The notes under the pieces are model-generated. The model made no database searches, was not told the DNA's origin, and saw only the letters and a list, made by a program, of their open reading frames with translations. A stretch of DNA of 64,000 bases. Origin: Allomuricauda sp. (lineage in GTDB: Bacteria; Bacteroidota; Bacteroidia; Flavobacteriales; Flavobacteriaceae). The position numbers were made by a program, and so were the translations under genes. This document shows positions 16,893 through 28,440 of the stretch, piece after piece; positions within the stretch are counted from its first letter, which is position 1; every line of letters begins with the position of its first letter. The stretch covers positions 1,054,001-1,118,000 of the forward strand of contig RHLF01000002.1 of NCBI GenBank assembly GCA_003712125.1, given 5' to 3'.

Positions 16893-19514
16893 TTAAAACA
16901 ATGTTGTTTGATCAGAATCGGGATTGGTTTCGCCAGTTTCTGGTTCACTTATGTTTTCTTCGTCGACCACTTCAATGTCTTCTGCCTTTTTGGGTTCGGG
17001 TTTTTCATACGGAAGCGGGTCTAATTCATTGATTTCAAGAACCTTTTCCTTGGTCAACTGGTTGCCCATGGCCGAAATTCCCTTTATAGCGATAAACTCT
17101 TCAAGGTTGATGACCCAATTGTCTTTTCGCTCCTCACCCCTTTTCTTGGTAAAGACCACTTCGGCCTGCGGGCGGTAAGCGGTAAACACTTTTTCCAAAT
17201 ACGATTTAGAGTGTTCACTGATAAAACCTTCTTCCTTGTCAGGATTCTCAATGACAAAGCGCTTAACATAAAATAATTCCTTCTCACCTTCCCAATAGAT
17301 TGCGGTAAGTGGTTTTTGTTGATCCCATTTTTCAATAACGACCAAATCATCATCAAAACGAAGCGTCAATTCAGGTATTACGGTTTTAACCACACCTTTT
17401 TGATTCACAAGGAGCAAGCGGTCTTCACTGGTGAACTCTCCCAAAAACTCTCCGCGCTCATCCACATTCAGTCTCAAAATGGTTTCATCAAACCAGAGTT
17501 TTCGAGGCTTCAAGGTAGAGAGGCCTTTTTCTTTTAGCTCTACGCGTTTTACCGGATATTTCGTTACGATATTTCCTTTGGACCCACGGCCTTTTATCAA
17601 GACATCAGAAAAATCAATATCCCATTTCAACTTTTTAATGCTTCCCGACTGCCTTAAAAGCACGGTTACCACCTCAGCCTCCCCGTTCGGATTTGCGGAA
17701 AAATATAGAATGTCTGAGCTGGGTTTCCCTCCTGTGAGGTTATATAATTTGTCGCGTGTTACGCCTGTAACATTAAACCGTTTGATATAACTTGGACCAC
17801 CCCGACCGTCTTTATAAATCATATTGTAAGTGGTGCGGTTGTCTTTCTTTTTAAAGACCGCTACATGAAGGATGTTTTTACCCACAAAGGTCTTGGCATC
17901 GACTTTTGTCACCATCATTTCTCCCTTTTTGGTAAAAACGATGATATCATCAATGTCACTGCAGTCCGTTACATATTCGTCACGGCGCATTGAAGTTCCT
18001 ACAAATCCTTCTTCGCGATTTACATACAATTTGGTATTGCGAATAACGACCTTGGTCGCCTCTATATCATCAAATATTCTAATTTCAGATTTGCGCTCAC
18101 GCCCTTTGCCATACTTCTTTTTAAGTTCCTTGAAATAGGTAATGGCATACTCGGTAAGATTGGCCAAATGATGCTTGGTCTCCGCGATTTTATCCTCCAA
18201 ACTCTCAATAAGCTGCTGGGCCTTGTCCAAATCAAATTTCGAAATACGCTTGATGCGGATTTCGGTCAACCGAACAATGTCTTCTTCGGTCACGGCCCGT
18301 TTTAAATGCTTGGTGTGCGGTTTTAAGCCTTTATCTATGGCAGCGATGACCCCTTCCCATGTCTCTTCCTCTTCGATATCACGGTAGATCCGGTTTTCGA
18401 TAAAGATGCGTTCAAGGGAGGCAAAATGCCATTGTTCTTCAAGCTCGGCCAACTGGATGTCAAGCTCACTTTTTAAGCATTGCACCGTGTTGTCGGTTGA
18501 CCTTTCCAACATTTCTCGAACCCCCATAAAAATGGGTTTATTGTCTTCGATGATGCAACCTAATGGAGAAATCGAGGATTCACAATTGGTAAAAGCGTAA
18601 AGCGCATCAATGGTTTTATCAGGCGAAATGCCATTTGGTAAATGGATCAATATTTCCACTTCGGCAGCCGTATTATCCTCAATCTTTTTGATCTTTATTT
18701 TACCCTTGTCATTGGCCTTAAGAATCGAATCAATTAAGCTAGAGGTATTGGTGGCGTAAGGAATCTCGTTGATAACGAGTGTATTTTTGTCTTGCTGGGA
18801 AATTTTGGCACGCACCCTGATCTTGCCGCCTCGCATGCCATCATTGTAATTGGTGACATCAATTATGCCAGCCGTTGGGAAATCGGGATATAATTTGAAC
18901 CGTTGGCCCTTAAGGTGTTTGATGGAAGCATCGATCAATTCATTAAAATTATGGGGCAGGATTTTGGTTGACAGGCCCACGGCTATTCCCTCGGCCCCTT
19001 GAGCCAATAACAGCGGGAATTTTACTGGCAAATTGATAGGCTCCTTTTTTCTGCCATCGTAAGACAGCTGCCAGTCGGTGATTTTAGGACTGTAAACTAC
19101 CTCTAAGGCAAATTTAGACAGGCGCGCTTCGATGTACCTTGAAGCAGCAGCACTATCCCCTGTCAATATATTCCCCCAATTGCCCTGGGTGTCTATCAAT
19201 AGGTCTTTTTGACCAATTTGAACCATCGCATCACCAATACTGGCGTCGCCATGGGGGTGGTATTGCATGGTATGCCCCACCACATTGGCCACCTTATTGT
19301 AGCGGCCATCATCCAGCTCCTTTAACGAATGCATGATCCTGCGCTGAACAGGCTTGAAACCATCTTCGATTGCCGGCACTGCCCTTTCCAATATGACATA
19401 GGAGGCATAATCTAAAAACCAGTCTTTGTACATACCCGTGACCTTGGTCAGGGTATCTTGGTTTTCACCTTCCATTTCCATCGCATCCTCGTTCAATTCA
19501 CCATTGTCATTCAT
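16893..19514 (-). CDS. parC: DNA topoisomerase IV subunit A
   Basis: YASYVILERAVPAIEDGFKPVQRRIMHSLKEL, YHPHGDASIGDAMV, AAASRYIEARLS; paired with parE upstream on the same strand. Confidence 0.92.
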   Translation of the reverse strand: MNDNGELNEDAMEMEGENQDTLTKVTGMYKDWFLDYASYVILERAVPAIEDGFKPVQRRIMHSLKELDDGRYNKVANVVGHTMQYHPHGDASIGDAMVQIGQKDLLIDTQGNWGNILTGDSAAASRYIEARLSKFALEVVYSPKITDWQLSYDGRKKEPINLPVKFPLLLAQGAEGIAVGLSTKILPHNFNELIDASIKHLKGQRFKLYPDFPTAGIIDVTNYNDGMRGGKIRVRAKISQQDKNTLVINEIPYATNTSSLIDSILKANDKGKIKIKKIEDNTAAEVEILIHLPNGISPDKTIDALYAFTNCESSISPLGCIIEDNKPIFMGVREMLERSTDNTVQCLKSELDIQLAELEEQWHFASLERIFIENRIYRDIEEEETWEGVIAAIDKGLKPHTKHLKRAVTEEDIVRLTEIRIKRISKFDLDKAQQLIESLEDKIAETKHHLANLTEYAITYFKELKKKYGKGRERKSEIRIFDDIEATKVVIRNTKLYVNREEGFVGTSMRRDEYVTDCSDIDDIIVFTKKGEMMVTKVDAKTFVGKNILHVAVFKKKDNRTTYNMIYKDGRGGPSYIKRFNVTGVTRDKLYNLTGGKPSSDILYFSANPNGEAEVVTVLLRQSGSIKKLKWDIDFSDVLIKGRGSKGNIVTKYPVKRVELKEKGLSTLKPRKLWFDETILRLNVDERGEFLGEFTSEDRLLLVNQKGVVKTVIPELTLRFDDDLVVIEKWDQQKPLTAIYWEGEKELFYVKRFVIENPDKEEGFISEHSKSYLEKVFTAYRPQAEVVFTKKRGEERKDNWVINLEEFIAIKGISAMGNQLTKEKVLEINELDPLPYEKPEPKKAEDIEVVDEENISEPETGETNPDSDQTTLF

Positions 19515-19533
19515 AGAAATTCAAGAGATTGTT

Positions 19534-21393
19534 TTACAATTGGTTCTCTTCTACCAAATCAAGTTCTACTTTAAGGTTTTCGATTATAAATTTTTGCCGG
19601 TCGGGCGTATTTTTGCCCATATAAAATTGCAGTAAATTATCAATGCTCATAGCCTTGTCAAGCATTACAGGTTCAAGACGTATGTCGTCACCAATGAAGT
19701 GCTTGAACTCATCGGGAGAGATTTCACCCAATCCTTTGAATCGGGTTATTTCGGGTTTTCCCCTAAGCTTTTCAATGGCTGCCCTTTTCTCTTCTTCGCT
19801 GTAGCAATAAATCGTTTCCTTTTTATTTCGCACTCTAAAAAGCGGGGTTTGAAGAATATACAGATGATTCTCCTTTATTAATTCTGGAAAAAATTGAAGA
19901 AAAAAGGTGATTAGCAGCAAACGAATATGCATCCCATCCACATCGGCATCCGTGGCAATGACAATGTTGTTGTAACGCAGGTCTTCAATGGACTCTTCAA
20001 TGTTCAAAGCCGCTTGAAGTAAATTGAATTCTTCATTCTCATACACCACCTTTTTTGACATGCCATATGAATTCAACGGCTTGCCACGCAAACTAAAAAC
20101 AGCCTGTGTATTTACATCACGAGATTTGGTAATCGAACCTGATGCCGAATCTCCCTCTGTAATGAACAGTGTGGTCTCTAAGCGTCGATCTTTTTTCATA
20201 TCACCAAGGTGCACGCGACAATCCCTTAATTTTTTATTGTGAAGACTTGCTTTTTTAGCACGCTCACGAGCAAGCTTACGGATACCCGATAGTTCTTTGC
20301 GTTCCTTTTCGGCTTGAACTATTTTTCGTTGAAGGGCATCGGCCGTCTCTTGGTTTTTATGGAGGTAATTGTCCAATTGCCTGCCAATGAAATCATTGAC
20401 ATAGGTGCGCACCGTGGGCAGGCCTCCACCCATATCAGTGGAACCCAATTTCGTTTTGGTCTGACTCTCAAATACAGGTTCCATCACTTTGATGGACACG
20501 GCGGATATAATAGATTTTCTAATGTCGGAAGCTTCGTAATTCTTTTTGTAAAAATCACGGATGGTCTTTACAATGGCTTCACGAAATGCAGCCTGGTGGG
20601 TGCCCCCTTGGGTGGTATGCTGTCCGTTTACAAAGCTGTGGTATTCTTCGCTGTATTGGGTTTTGCTATGGGTAATGGCCACTTCGATATCATTGCCCTT
20701 CAGGTGAATGATGGGATACAGCATATCATCAACACTATTATTGTCTTCCAGCAAATCTTTGAGACCGTTTTCTGAATGGAACTTTTCGCCGTTAAAAACG
20801 ATGGTCAATCCTGGATTGAGGTAGACATAATTTTTGAGCATGCGTTCGACATACTCATTTCTATACTTGTATTTCTTGAAAATGGATTCATCCGGCACAA
20901 AGGTCACCTTGGTTCCCTTTCTCCGCGAAGTCTCGTTCAGCAATTCTTCGTTCTTAAGCTCACCTAGCTCAAATTCTGCCGTTTTTGATTTTCCATCTCT
21001 TGTAGATTCTACCTTGAAATAAGTAGAAAGGGCATTAACCGCCTTGGTACCCACACCATTTAGACCCACTGATTTTTTGAAGGCACGGGTGTCATACTTT
21101 CCACCGGTGTTCATTTTAGATACCACATCAACCACCTTACCCAGAGGAATGCCCCGACCATAATCCCTTACGTGTACGGTATTCTCGCGAATGGTGATCT
21201 CGATGGTCTTTCCAGCACCCATCACAAACTCATCGATACAGTTATCGATGACCTCCTTCAAAAGAATATAAATTCCGTCATCAGCCGAGGAGCCATCGCC
21301 AAGCTTTCCAATGTACATTCCAGGGCGCATGCGAATATGCTCCTTCCAGTCGAGGGAACGTATATTCTCTTCGGTATATTGGGCCTGCGCCAT
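19534..21393 (-). CDS. parE: DNA topoisomerase IV subunit B
   Basis: GHKL ATPase and Toprim motifs: [61 protein letters not shown]. Confidence 0.93.
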   Translation of the reverse strand: MAQAQYTEENIRSLDWKEHIRMRPGMYIGKLGDGSSADDGIYILLKEVIDNCIDEFVMGAGKTIEITIRENTVHVRDYGRGIPLGKVVDVVSKMNTGGKYDTRAFKKSVGLNGVGTKAVNALSTYFKVESTRDGKSKTAEFELGELKNEELLNETSRRKGTKVTFVPDESIFKKYKYRNEYVERMLKNYVYLNPGLTIVFNGEKFHSENGLKDLLEDNNSVDDMLYPIIHLKGNDIEVAITHSKTQYSEEYHSFVNGQHTTQGGTHQAAFREAIVKTIRDFYKKNYEASDIRKSIISAVSIKVMEPVFESQTKTKLGSTDMGGGLPTVRTYVNDFIGRQLDNYLHKNQETADALQRKIVQAEKERKELSGIRKLARERAKKASLHNKKLRDCRVHLGDMKKDRRLETTLFITEGDSASGSITKSRDVNTQAVFSLRGKPLNSYGMSKKVVYENEEFNLLQAALNIEESIEDLRYNNIVIATDADVDGMHIRLLLITFFLQFFPELIKENHLYILQTPLFRVRNKKETIYCYSEEEKRAAIEKLRGKPEITRFKGLGEISPDEFKHFIGDDIRLEPVMLDKAMSIDNLLQFYMGKNTPDRQKFIIENLKVELDLVEENQL

Positions 21394-21500
21394 TTAAAAG
21401 GAGTTTATCCCAGCTAATATAAAATTATGGCATAAAAATCAAAATGGGACTAGGGGAAAGTAATCAACAGTAATTCTTGATAACTTAAGACAGCTCGGGC

Positions 21501-22595
21501 TTACACATTAAATCGAAAGTGCATCACATCACCATCCTTAACCACATACTCTTTACCTTCCACCCGCATTTTTCCTGCTTCCTTGACCTTCGCTTCACTG
21601 CCAAACTGCAAATAGTCACTTAGTGCAATGACTTCGGCTCGAATAAAGCCTTTTTCAAAATCGGTATGGATGACCCCTGCGGCCTGCGGTGCCGTAAAGC
21701 CTTTTTTTATGGTCCAAGCTCGAACTTCTTTTTCACCTGCGGTAAAATAGGTTTCCAAATTGAGTAGCCTGTATGCACCGCGAATCAATTTTGCTGAACC
21801 GGGTTCTGTTAGCCCCATATCTTCCAAAAACAGTTGTCGTTCTTCATAGCTTTCCAATTCTGTGATATCGGCCTCAGTCCCAACAGCCAAATAAATCACT
21901 TCGGCATCTTCGTGAGCCACTGCGGCTTTCACTTTTTCGACGTAGGCATTACCATCGACGGCTGCTGCTTCATCGACATTGCAGACATACATTACCGGCT
22001 TATCGGTGATCAGCTGTAGCGGTTTGACGTAATCACGATAGTCTTCATCTGACACGGTAATTGCCCTTACCGATGTGCCTGACTCGAGTCCCTCCTTTAA
22101 TTGAGTTAAAATAGCGGCTTCTTTTTGTGCCTCTTTATTCCCTGTTTTTGCGGCCCTGCCAACTTTATCAAGCTTCTTTTCGATGCTCTCCAAATCTTTT
22201 AACTGCAGTTCCATGTCAATGGTCTCCTTGTCACGTATGGGGTCAACGGAACCATCCACATGAACTACATTGTCGTTATCAAAGCAGCGCAGCACATGTA
22301 AAATGGCATCGGTTTCCCTGATATTCCCCAAAAACTGGTTGCCCAGACCTTCGCCCTTGCTCGCACCTTTCACCAGTCCGGCTATATCCACAATTTCTAC
22401 CGTAGCTGGTATTACCTGTTGTGGATTTACCAGGTCGGCCAATTGGGTCAAACGATCGTCAGGAACGTTTACCACCCCTATATTGGGTTCGATTGTACAA
22501 AAGGGAAAATTCGCGCTTTGTGCTTTCGCATTGGATAAGCAATTAAACAGGGTTGATTTACCAACGTTAGGGAGTCCGACGATACCAGCCTTCAT
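21501..22595 (-). CDS. ychF: Redox-regulated ATPase YchF
   Basis: MKAGIVGLPNVGKSTLFNCLSNAKAQSANFPFCTIEPNIGVV ... DIAGLVKGASKGEGLGNQFL. Confidence 0.95.
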   Translation of the reverse strand: MKAGIVGLPNVGKSTLFNCLSNAKAQSANFPFCTIEPNIGVVNVPDDRLTQLADLVNPQQVIPATVEIVDIAGLVKGASKGEGLGNQFLGNIRETDAILHVLRCFDNDNVVHVDGSVDPIRDKETIDMELQLKDLESIEKKLDKVGRAAKTGNKEAQKEAAILTQLKEGLESGTSVRAITVSDEDYRDYVKPLQLITDKPVMYVCNVDEAAAVDGNAYVEKVKAAVAHEDAEVIYLAVGTEADITELESYEERQLFLEDMGLTEPGSAKLIRGAYRLLNLETYFTAGEKEVRAWTIKKGFTAPQAAGVIHTDFEKGFIRAEVIALSDYLQFGSEAKVKEAGKMRVEGKEYVVKDGDVMHFRFNV

Positions 22596-22641
22596 TGTCA
22601 AAATTTAAGGCTGCAAATATAGGATGAAGTTTTTACAGAAT

Positions 22642-22842
22642 TTAACTACCAAGGAATAAGTTGTAGCCCAACAAGCCTATGACCGCAATAATCGATAAGA
22701 CCACCAAGATCGAAAGCAAACAGCCGACTTTCATCCAAATGCCATTGTAATCATTATTCGCCTCAGACATGGACGCAAGATACCATATCTGACCAGGGCC
22801 AACAAACTCGCCATTGCTTTTGGTATATTTAGGCCATGTCAA
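22642..22842 (-). CDS. Small hypothetical membrane protein
   Basis: Single TM segment (CLLSILVVLSIIAVIGLLGYNLFLG). True start may be MSEANNDYN (about 22770). Confidence 0.5.
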   Translation of the reverse strand: MTWPKYTKSNGEFVGPGQIWYLASMSEANNDYNGIWMKVGCLLSILVVLSIIAVIGLLGYNLFLGS

Positions 22843-23612
22843 AAATCATGCTACAAGGTATTTTATACGATGAAAAGTCGTCCTTTTTAAGGGGGTCTGC
22901 ATTGGCGCCCGAACTAATTCGAGCCGCTTATCATTCACCATCGGCAAATTATTATGCTGAAGATTTAACATTGGTTTCCAACGACTTATTGTCAGACAAA
23001 GGTGATTACACCATTCAAGACTATTTTGAAATTGAACAAATTACAACGACAAATCTCAAAGACGACAAACCGCTATTGACATTTGGTGGTGATCACTCGA
23101 TTACATTTCCGATAGTTAAGGCATTTTATGAGAAATATGGCCCCCTATCGATTTTGCATTTTGACGCGCATAGCGATATGTATACTGATTTTGAAGGGGA
23201 TATCTATTCACACGCCTGCCCTTTCCACAATATCATGAGAGAAGGTTTGGCTAAGGACCTAACTCAGGTAGGTGTTCGAACCTTGAGCGGGGAACAAAAG
23301 GTCAACATCAAAAAGTATGGTGTTGAGGTTGTCGAGATGAAAGATTTTGAATCCTTTCAGATGCCCAACTATACAGCGCCTATTTACCTTTCGTTAGACA
23401 TTGATGCTTTAGATCCAGCTTATGCACCAGGGGTTTCGCACCATGAACCTGGTGGACTGAGTACAAGACAGGTAATTTCGATCATTCAGAACATTCCCGT
23501 GCCCATAGTGGGTGCCGATATCGTTGAATACAACCCTGAGCGGGATATCAACGGCGTAACCGCAATGGTGTGTGCTAAATTATTCAAGGAAATCGTGGTC
23601 AAAATGCTCTAG
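22836..23612 (+). CDS. Agmatinase / arginase-family ureohydrolase
   Basis: TFGGDHSITFPIVKA, ILHFDAHSDMY, LSLDIDALDPAYAPGVSHHEPGG: binuclear Mn ligand motifs. Confidence 0.88.
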   Translation: MSKIMLQGILYDEKSSFLRGSALAPELIRAAYHSPSANYYAEDLTLVSNDLLSDKGDYTIQDYFEIEQITTTNLKDDKPLLTFGGDHSITFPIVKAFYEKYGPLSILHFDAHSDMYTDFEGDIYSHACPFHNIMREGLAKDLTQVGVRTLSGEQKVNIKKYGVEVVEMKDFESFQMPNYTAPIYLSLDIDALDPAYAPGVSHHEPGGLSTRQVISIIQNIPVPIVGADIVEYNPERDINGVTAMVCAKLFKEIVVKML

Positions 23613-23618
23613 GCACTT

Positions 23619-23972
23619 TTACCCCTCGGGGTGCATGAATTTTTGTTTCCCTAAAAGTTCTTCTTCCGTTTCAACGATATCTTCATCAGGAACACAGCAA
23701 TCCACTGGGCACACAGCAGCACATTGGGGCTCTTCATGAAAGCCCATGCACTCCGTGCATTTATCGGGTGCTATATAATAAATTTCGTCGCTAATGGGTA
23801 TTTGGACTTCCTCGGCATTCACCTGTTTTCCATTGGGCAACACCACATCGCCGGTAAGGGAAGTCCCATCGCTGTAGCGCCACTCATCAGCGCCTTCATA
23901 AATTGCAGTATTCGGACATTCTGGTTCGCATGCCCCGCAGTTTATGCATTCATCGGTGATAATGATTGCCAT
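23619..23972 (-). CDS. 4Fe-4S dicluster ferredoxin
   Basis: [20 protein letters not shown] and [24 protein letters not shown]. Confidence 0.92.
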   Translation of the reverse strand: MAIIITDECINCGACEPECPNTAIYEGADEWRYSDGTSLTGDVVLPNGKQVNAEEVQIPISDEIYYIAPDKCTECMGFHEEPQCAAVCPVDCCVPDEDIVETEEELLGKQKFMHPEG

Positions 23973-24038
23973 AATTTTCTTTTTCTATTGCTTAATTTTG
24001 CACAAAATTAATCCCTAGTAACTTAGCATACAAATATA

Positions 24039-25079
24039 ATGGATGAACAATCCAACACCATAAGTGCTTTTGCCAAACTCGGTGATTTTCTTAACGGTAT
24101 GGTGCCTTCAGAAAACACTCAAAACGAAGCAGTTGAACAACTCCAAGCGGTTATTGCGTCGGCTGGCAGACACAACGGTTGGTTCACCGAAGCGTCCGTT
24201 CTTTATGCCTTAAAACAATGGTCGCAATTGCTGACCACGGCACGTTTAAGCCACTGGGTAAGCCCTTATAAATTCAATGCCGCGTCTCCCAAAACCATTG
24301 CCATTATCATGGCCGGAAATATTCCGCTAGTCGGTTTTCATGATTTCTTGTGTGTGCTTTTAAGCGGCAATAAGGCGCTTTGCAAGCTATCCTCCAACGA
24401 CACCCAATTGCTTCCACATTTGGCCAACATGTTAATCGCCTATGAACCTGCCCTGAAAAACCGGATTGAATTTACCGAGGGCAAACTTGAAAATTATGAC
24501 GCCGTTATTGCTACCGGCAGTACGAACACATCGCGCTATTTTGAGTACTATTTCGGTAAAAAACCCAACATCATTCGAAAAAATCGGACATCGGTAGCAC
24601 TACTTACAGGCAAGGAAACCCATGCCCAACTTGAGAAATTGGGTGGCGATATTTTTAGATATTACGGACTGGGATGTAGAAATGTTTCAAAATTGTTTGT
24701 TCCCAAGGGATATGATTTCGATGCTTTTTTTAAGGCCATGTTTTCCAATAAAGAAGTAATCGAACACCACAAGTATGCCAATAACTACGATTACAACAAG
24801 GCCGTTTACCTAATGAGTGATTTTAAGATTCTGGATAACGGATTTATGATCCTAAAGCAAGACGAAGGCCTACACTCCCCCATATCCGTTCTTTATTTTG
24901 ACTATTATGACGATTTGCAATCGATAGGTCAACTGCTTCACGAGCAACAGGAAAACATCCAATGCGTAGTATCTGAAATCGGACTTGAAAATGAAGTTTC
25001 CTATGGGAGTACCCAAAATCCAAATCTTGATGATTATGCCGATGGCGTAAACACCTTACAATTTCTTTCCAATCTGTGA
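24039..25079 (+). CDS. Acyl-CoA reductase (LuxC-like)
   Basis: IIMAGNIPLVGFHDFLCVLLSGNKALCKLSS, RYYGLGCRNVSKLFVP. Confidence 0.85.
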   Translation: MDEQSNTISAFAKLGDFLNGMVPSENTQNEAVEQLQAVIASAGRHNGWFTEASVLYALKQWSQLLTTARLSHWVSPYKFNAASPKTIAIIMAGNIPLVGFHDFLCVLLSGNKALCKLSSNDTQLLPHLANMLIAYEPALKNRIEFTEGKLENYDAVIATGSTNTSRYFEYYFGKKPNIIRKNRTSVALLTGKETHAQLEKLGGDIFRYYGLGCRNVSKLFVPKGYDFDAFFKAMFSNKEVIEHHKYANNYDYNKAVYLMSDFKILDNGFMILKQDEGLHSPISVLYFDYYDDLQSIGQLLHEQQENIQCVVSEIGLENEVSYGSTQNPNLDDYADGVNTLQFLSNL

Positions 25080-25153
25080 TATCCTATAACTTAAGTTCGC
25101 CAAAAAATTATGACCTTTGCAGCTTAATTTGACATAACCTTTTTTGCCACACC

Positions 25154-26218
25154 ATGAAAAAACACAATTTTAGCGCTGGGCCCTGTATTTTACCGCAAGA
25201 AGTCATGAAAAAAGCTTCGGAGGCCGTTCTTGAGTTAGATGACATTGGTCTATCCCTTATTGAAATTTCGCACAGAAGCAAGGAGTTTGTTGCCATCATG
25301 GAAAAAGCTAGAAGTCTCGCTTTGGAGCTGCTAGGTCTTGAGGGAAAAGGCTATCAAGCGCTTTTCTTACAAGGCGGAGCGAGTACCCAGTTCTTGATGG
25401 CCGCTTACAACCTTTTAGAGAATAAGGCCGGGTACATCAATACAGGAACATGGAGCTTAAAGGCTATCAAGGAAGCTAAATTAATGGGTGATATTGTTGA
25501 GGTGGCATCGTCACAAGACCAAAACTTTAATTATATCCCCAAGGGTTATGAAATTCCGGCCGGTTTGGATTACCTGCATTTGACATCGAACAATACCATC
25601 TTTGGCACCCAAGTCAAGGAATTTCCCAAAACAGATATTCCCTTGATCTGCGATATGAGTTCAGATATTTTCTCAAGGCAACTCGATTTTTCACAGTTTG
25701 ATTTGATCTATGCAGGTGCCCAAAAAAATATGGGTCCTGCTGGAACTACACTGGTAGTGGTTAAGGAAGATATTTTGGGCAAGGTCAGCAGAACCATCCC
25801 TTCGATGTTAGACTACAAAGTGCATCTCGGCAAAGACAGTATGTTCAATACACCTCCCGTTTTTCCGGTTTATGTTTCGATGTTGACCCTGCAATGGCTC
25901 AAAGAGTTGGGCGGTATTGCGGCTATTGAAGAAATCAACGAGAAAAAAGCGAATTTGATCTACTCTGAAATAGAACTGAATCCGGTTTTTGCCGGTTTTG
26001 CTGCTAAAGAGGATCGTTCGATTATGAATGCCACTTTCAATATTACGGATGAAAGTCTGAAGGAAGAATTTGATGCCAAATGCAAGGAGGCAGGCATAAA
26101 TGGTATTAATGGACACCGTTCTGTTGGTGGTTACCGGGCCTCAATGTACAATGCCATGTCCCTTGAAAGTGTTGGGGTGTTGGTAGATGTAATGAGTGAA
26201 TTGGAACGAAAAGGATAA
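25154..26218 (+). CDS. serC: Phosphoserine aminotransferase
   Basis: KKHNFSAGPCILPQEV, GYINTGTWSLKAIKEAKLMG, YAGAQKNMGPAGTTLVVV. Confidence 0.95.
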   Translation: MKKHNFSAGPCILPQEVMKKASEAVLELDDIGLSLIEISHRSKEFVAIMEKARSLALELLGLEGKGYQALFLQGGASTQFLMAAYNLLENKAGYINTGTWSLKAIKEAKLMGDIVEVASSQDQNFNYIPKGYEIPAGLDYLHLTSNNTIFGTQVKEFPKTDIPLICDMSSDIFSRQLDFSQFDLIYAGAQKNMGPAGTTLVVVKEDILGKVSRTIPSMLDYKVHLGKDSMFNTPPVFPVYVSMLTLQWLKELGGIAAIEEINEKKANLIYSEIELNPVFAGFAAKEDRSIMNATFNITDESLKEEFDAKCKEAGINGINGHRSVGGYRASMYNAMSLESVGVLVDVMSELERKG

Positions 26219-26224
26219 GACAGC

Positions 26225-27178
26225 ATGACAAAGATTTTAGCAAATGACGGAATTTCAAATTCGGGTGTTCTAGAATTGGAAGCCTCGGGATTTGAAGTAC
26301 TGACCACAAGGGTAGCACAAGAACAGTTGGCAAATTTTATCAACGACAATGCCATTGAAGCCCTGTTGGTCAGGAGTGCAACCAAAGTTCCCAAAGAAAT
26401 CATTGACGCATGCCCCAATCTAAAGCTGATTGGACGTGGAGGTGTTGGTATGGACAACATTGATGTGGCCTATGCAAAGGAAAAAGGCATTCATGTAATC
26501 AATACCCCAGCGGCTTCTTCAGAATCGGTCGCCGAGTTGGTATTCGCCCATCTTTTTTCAGGGGTGCGTTTTTTGTATGATTCTAACCGAAATATGCCCT
26601 TGGATGGCGACAACAAATTCAAGGAACTTAAAAAAGCTTATGCCTCCGGCGCAGAACTCAGGGGCAAGACCCTGGGAATCATCGGTATGGGCCGAATTGG
26701 TCAAGCCACTGCAAAAATTGCCCTTGGTCTCGGTATGAAGGTGATTTATCATGATCCATTTACCCAATCGGTGCGTCTTGTGTTGGCATTTTATGATGGC
26801 CAGCAACTTTCGTTCGAGCTCAAAAGCGAGGATATGGATGGACTTTTGACGAACGCTGATTTTATTACGATACATGTTCCCGCCCAAAAAGAATATGTGC
26901 TGGGTAAGGCAGAATTCACCAAAATGAAAAAAGGCGCAGGCATTGTCAATGCTGCACGAGGGGGTGTTATTGATGAGATCGAATTGCTAAAAGCGCTGGA
27001 CGCAGGTCATCTTTCCTTCGCAGGGCTTGATGTGTTTGAATCGGAACCTAGGCCAGAAATTCAGATTTTGATGCATTCCAAAATATCCCTGACGCCTCAC
27101 ATTGGAGCAGCTACCCAAGAAGCTCAAAATCGTATTGGTCAAGAACTGGCCGAACAAATCAAAAAATTGTTGGGTTAG
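26225..27178 (+). CDS. serA: D-3-phosphoglycerate dehydrogenase
   Basis: GKTLGIIGMGRIGQATAKIALGLGMKVIYHDP, NAARGGVIDEIELLKALDAGHLSFAGLDVFE; directly after serC. Confidence 0.9.
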   Translation: MTKILANDGISNSGVLELEASGFEVLTTRVAQEQLANFINDNAIEALLVRSATKVPKEIIDACPNLKLIGRGGVGMDNIDVAYAKEKGIHVINTPAASSESVAELVFAHLFSGVRFLYDSNRNMPLDGDNKFKELKKAYASGAELRGKTLGIIGMGRIGQATAKIALGLGMKVIYHDPFTQSVRLVLAFYDGQQLSFELKSEDMDGLLTNADFITIHVPAQKEYVLGKAEFTKMKKGAGIVNAARGGVIDEIELLKALDAGHLSFAGLDVFESEPRPEIQILMHSKISLTPHIGAATQEAQNRIGQELAEQIKKLLG

Positions 27179-27243
27179 CTTGTTTTAGGCGCACGTGACT
27201 TTTTTGTACTTTTTGGGTCTTAAAAAATAAACACATATAGAAC

Positions 27244-27885
27244 ATGTCAGGATTATTGGATTTATTAAATAGCCCGATGGGCAAACAGATTGTAAGTGGG
27301 GTGGCCGGGCAGACCAACCAACCAGAAAATAAAACGGCCGATGTGCTCTCGATGGCACTTCCCATTTTGATGGGGGCCATGAAACGCAATGCCAGCACAA
27401 ACGATGGAGCTGCGGGTCTTCTTAACGCGCTTAATTCGAAACATGACGGAAGTATTCTAAACGACCTTGGCGGTCTTTTTGGAGGCGGAGTCAATAAGGA
27501 AGTTTTAGACGATGGAGCTGGAATCTTAGGACATATTCTGGGCAACCGACAACCTCAAGTTGAAAATGCACTAAGCAGAAAATCTGGAATGGATGCCGGT
27601 TCAATCGCGCAGATTCTAAAAGTTGCTGCCCCTATCCTTTTAGGGTTTTTAGGCAAGCAGACACGGCAGCAACAAGTAAGTAGTCCTGATGCCATGAGCG
27701 GGCTTTTAGGTGGCCTACTGGGAGGCGGTAGCAATGCCAACAAACAGCAATCCCTTATCGAATCTTTATTGGACAGTGACGGTGACGGCAGCTATATTGA
27801 TGACTTGGCCGGTATGGTACTTCAAGGTGGCGGACGCAAAAAAAGTGGTCTGGGAGGTCTCTTAGGCGGTCTTTTTGGCAAGTAG
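27244..27885 (+). CDS. DUF937-family protein
   Basis: Gly-rich MSGLLDLLNSPMGKQIVSGVAGQTNQPENKTADVLSMALPILMGAMKRN. Confidence 0.8.
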   Translation: MSGLLDLLNSPMGKQIVSGVAGQTNQPENKTADVLSMALPILMGAMKRNASTNDGAAGLLNALNSKHDGSILNDLGGLFGGGVNKEVLDDGAGILGHILGNRQPQVENALSRKSGMDAGSIAQILKVAAPILLGFLGKQTRQQQVSSPDAMSGLLGGLLGGGSNANKQQSLIESLLDSDGDGSYIDDLAGMVLQGGGRKKSGLGGLLGGLFGK

Positions 27886-27907
27886 TCATTTAAACAAAGC
27901 TTTAACA

Positions 27908-27938
27908 AGCCATTCCACATTTGGAATGGCTTTTTTTG
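27908..27938 (+). terminator. Rho-independent terminator
   Basis: AGCCATTCC-ACATT-TGGAATGGCTTTTTTT hairpin. Confidence 0.85.
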
Positions 27939-27950
27939 TACCTTAATGTC

Positions 27951-28412
27951 ATGAAAAAGAATATTTTATATGCCCTTATGGGGCTATCCCTTATGGTTGT
28001 CACAAGCGAAACCATTCAGGCCCAGCAGAAGGAAATTCAACTTACTGCCGAGGAAATTGAAATTTTTAAGGAGGCCGAAGAAAAGGAAACTGAAGAAGAA
28101 GCCTACGATGAATCAGAATATGATATCGTTATTATGGATATCGGGTTCAACACTTGGTTGACCCGAATTGCCCAACCAAAAGGGTACTATACCCAATCGT
28201 TTATGGAACGAAGAAATTACCTCTACGTTTTGGAATGGAATCGAAGGGTATTGGAACCCAGGGTTTTTAACCCTCGTCTGTACGAACTCCAAATCAATTA
28301 CGACCCAGAGATCGATTATGGTTATGATGTAAACTATAAACTTTACAACTATTTTATTTACTTCCAGCGCCGTTACGATCAGCACTTGGGACTTTGGGTT
28401 CCGAGAATTTAA
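27951..28412 (+). CDS. Secreted conserved hypothetical protein (possibly DUF6146 family)
   Basis: MKKNILYALMGLSLMVVTSETIQAQQKE signal peptide; IMDIGFNTWLTRIAQPKGYYTQSFMERRNYLYVLEWNRR. Confidence 0.7.
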   Translation: MKKNILYALMGLSLMVVTSETIQAQQKEIQLTAEEIEIFKEAEEKETEEEAYDESEYDIVIMDIGFNTWLTRIAQPKGYYTQSFMERRNYLYVLEWNRRVLEPRVFNPRLYELQINYDPEIDYGYDVNYKLYNYFIYFQRRYDQHLGLWVPRI

Positions 28413-28440
28413 AAGGTATATTTGCTGCCATTATTAAGGT

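Noticed and set aside
16924-21022. Many plus-strand ORFs opposite parC/parE
   Set aside because: Ser/Leu-rich antisense shadows with no start context or recognisable domain.
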